This document shows positions 4,854 to 5,146 of a stretch of DNA of 5,146 bases, piece by piece. The number at the start of each line of letters is the position of its first letter. Positions within the stretch are counted from its first letter, which is position 1. This DNA comes from Candidatus Gerdarchaeota archaeon (lineage in GTDB: Archaea > Asgardarchaeota > Heimdallarchaeia > JABLTI01), in contig JAEOUJ010000452.1 in the NCBI GenBank assembly GCA_016839405.1, forward strand, positions 1 to 5,146, given 5' to 3'. The position numbers were made by a program, and so were the translations under genes. The notes beneath the pieces were generated by a model. The model saw only the letters and a program-made list of their open reading frames with translations, made no database searches and was not told where the DNA came from.

Positions 4854-5146
4854 TTAAAACTCAAATTTAAATTTAGCACCAACTAAACAATCTCTAATTA
4901 TATCATTGCCAAAAATTTCTCTCAATTGATCTATAACATTATTTCCTGAACAGTGATTAAAATATAATTTTGGTTTTTGATAATCATTTTCTAATTTTTC
5001 TGCAACCAAATTTACCTCTTTACCTGTAAAACGTAGCATATGAGTACCTCCTAAGATTGCATGAATTTTTCTTCCAGGATATTGTTTTGAAACTTGTTCT
5101 AATGTGTTTAATAATCCTGCATGACAGCAACCACAAATAATTACAA
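4854..5146 (-). CDS. MBL fold metallo-hydrolase (5' end outside window)
   Basis: This is the last 96 residues of a metallo-beta-lactamase-fold hydrolase whose gene begins beyond the right edge. The frame stays open to base 5146, so the ATG at 5039 is internal. The three signatures, numbered from the first visible residue, are IICGCCHAGLLNTL with H8, IHAILGGTHMLRF with H35, and LYFNHCSG with H64. Together they mark the subgroup often annotated as 7,8-dihydropterin-6-yl-methyl-4-(beta-D-ribofuranosyl)aminobenzene 5'-phosphate synthase or simply MBL fold metallo-hydrolase. H8 and H64 are the likely late metal ligands; the HxHxDH motif should lie in the missing N-terminal 160-200 residues. In methanogens this reaction belongs to methanopterin biosynthesis, but many homologues have other or unknown roles, so the substrate is left open. 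The gap to the next gene is 78 bases. Confidence 0.9.
   Translation of the reverse strand, partial: VIICGCCHAGLLNTLEQVSKQYPGRKIHAILGGTHMLRFTGKEVNLVAEKLENDYQKPKLYFNHCSGNNVIDQLREIFGNDIIRDCLVGAKFKFEF

Noticed and set aside
1..5146. Defence island, CRISPR array, mobile element, tRNA or rRNA
   Set aside because: No spaced direct repeats, transposase or integrase motifs, terminal inverted repeats or structured RNA sequence were found, and gene composition is uniform across the window.

Overview
The window is a low-GC (roughly 30 % by eye), gene-dense piece of chromosome that reads most like an archaeon, probably an Asgard (Lokiarchaeia/Promethearchaeota-like) genome. The strongest clue is the secreted metalloenzyme gene at 3552-4775. 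Its product has a signal peptide, a zinc-phospholipase-C-type core, several DxDxDxxxDxxE calcium loops and a C-terminal membrane helix ending in Arg-Lys-Lys-Lys, a surface-anchoring layout common in those archaea. GTG/TTG starts, AT-rich boxes about 25 bases upstream of starts and U-tract-type terminators also fit archaeal expression. The lineage is an inference; there is no rRNA or other marker gene here.

Layout. At the left edge the 3' part of a flavodoxin-family gene (1-393, +) converges on a stand-alone receiver-domain response regulator (483-863, -), with a hairpin and T-tracts between them. A 219-base intergenic region (864-1082) with promoter-like boxes follows. All remaining genes are on the minus strand. 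In transcription order from the right they are: a metallo-beta-lactamase-fold hydrolase cut by the window edge (4854-5146), the surface zinc phospholipase C-like protein (3552-4775), a GNAT acetyltransferase (2746-3525), a small uncharacterised protein with an acidic helical tail (2358-2720), an alpha/beta hydrolase (1433-2248), and a small protein with two CxxC pairs (1083-1412). No stretch over 300 bases lacks a gene.

Spacing suggests two short transcription units: phospholipase-like, GNAT, small protein (gaps of 26 and 25 bases, then a T-tract terminator), and hydrolase, CxxC protein (gap of 20 bases). The genes do not form a recognisable pathway. They look like a run of housekeeping and accessory single genes with no mobile element, CRISPR array, tRNA or rRNA. 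I see no clear new multi-gene system. The items most worth a second look are the surface phospholipase-like enzyme, the two unassigned small proteins and a few regulatory structures.
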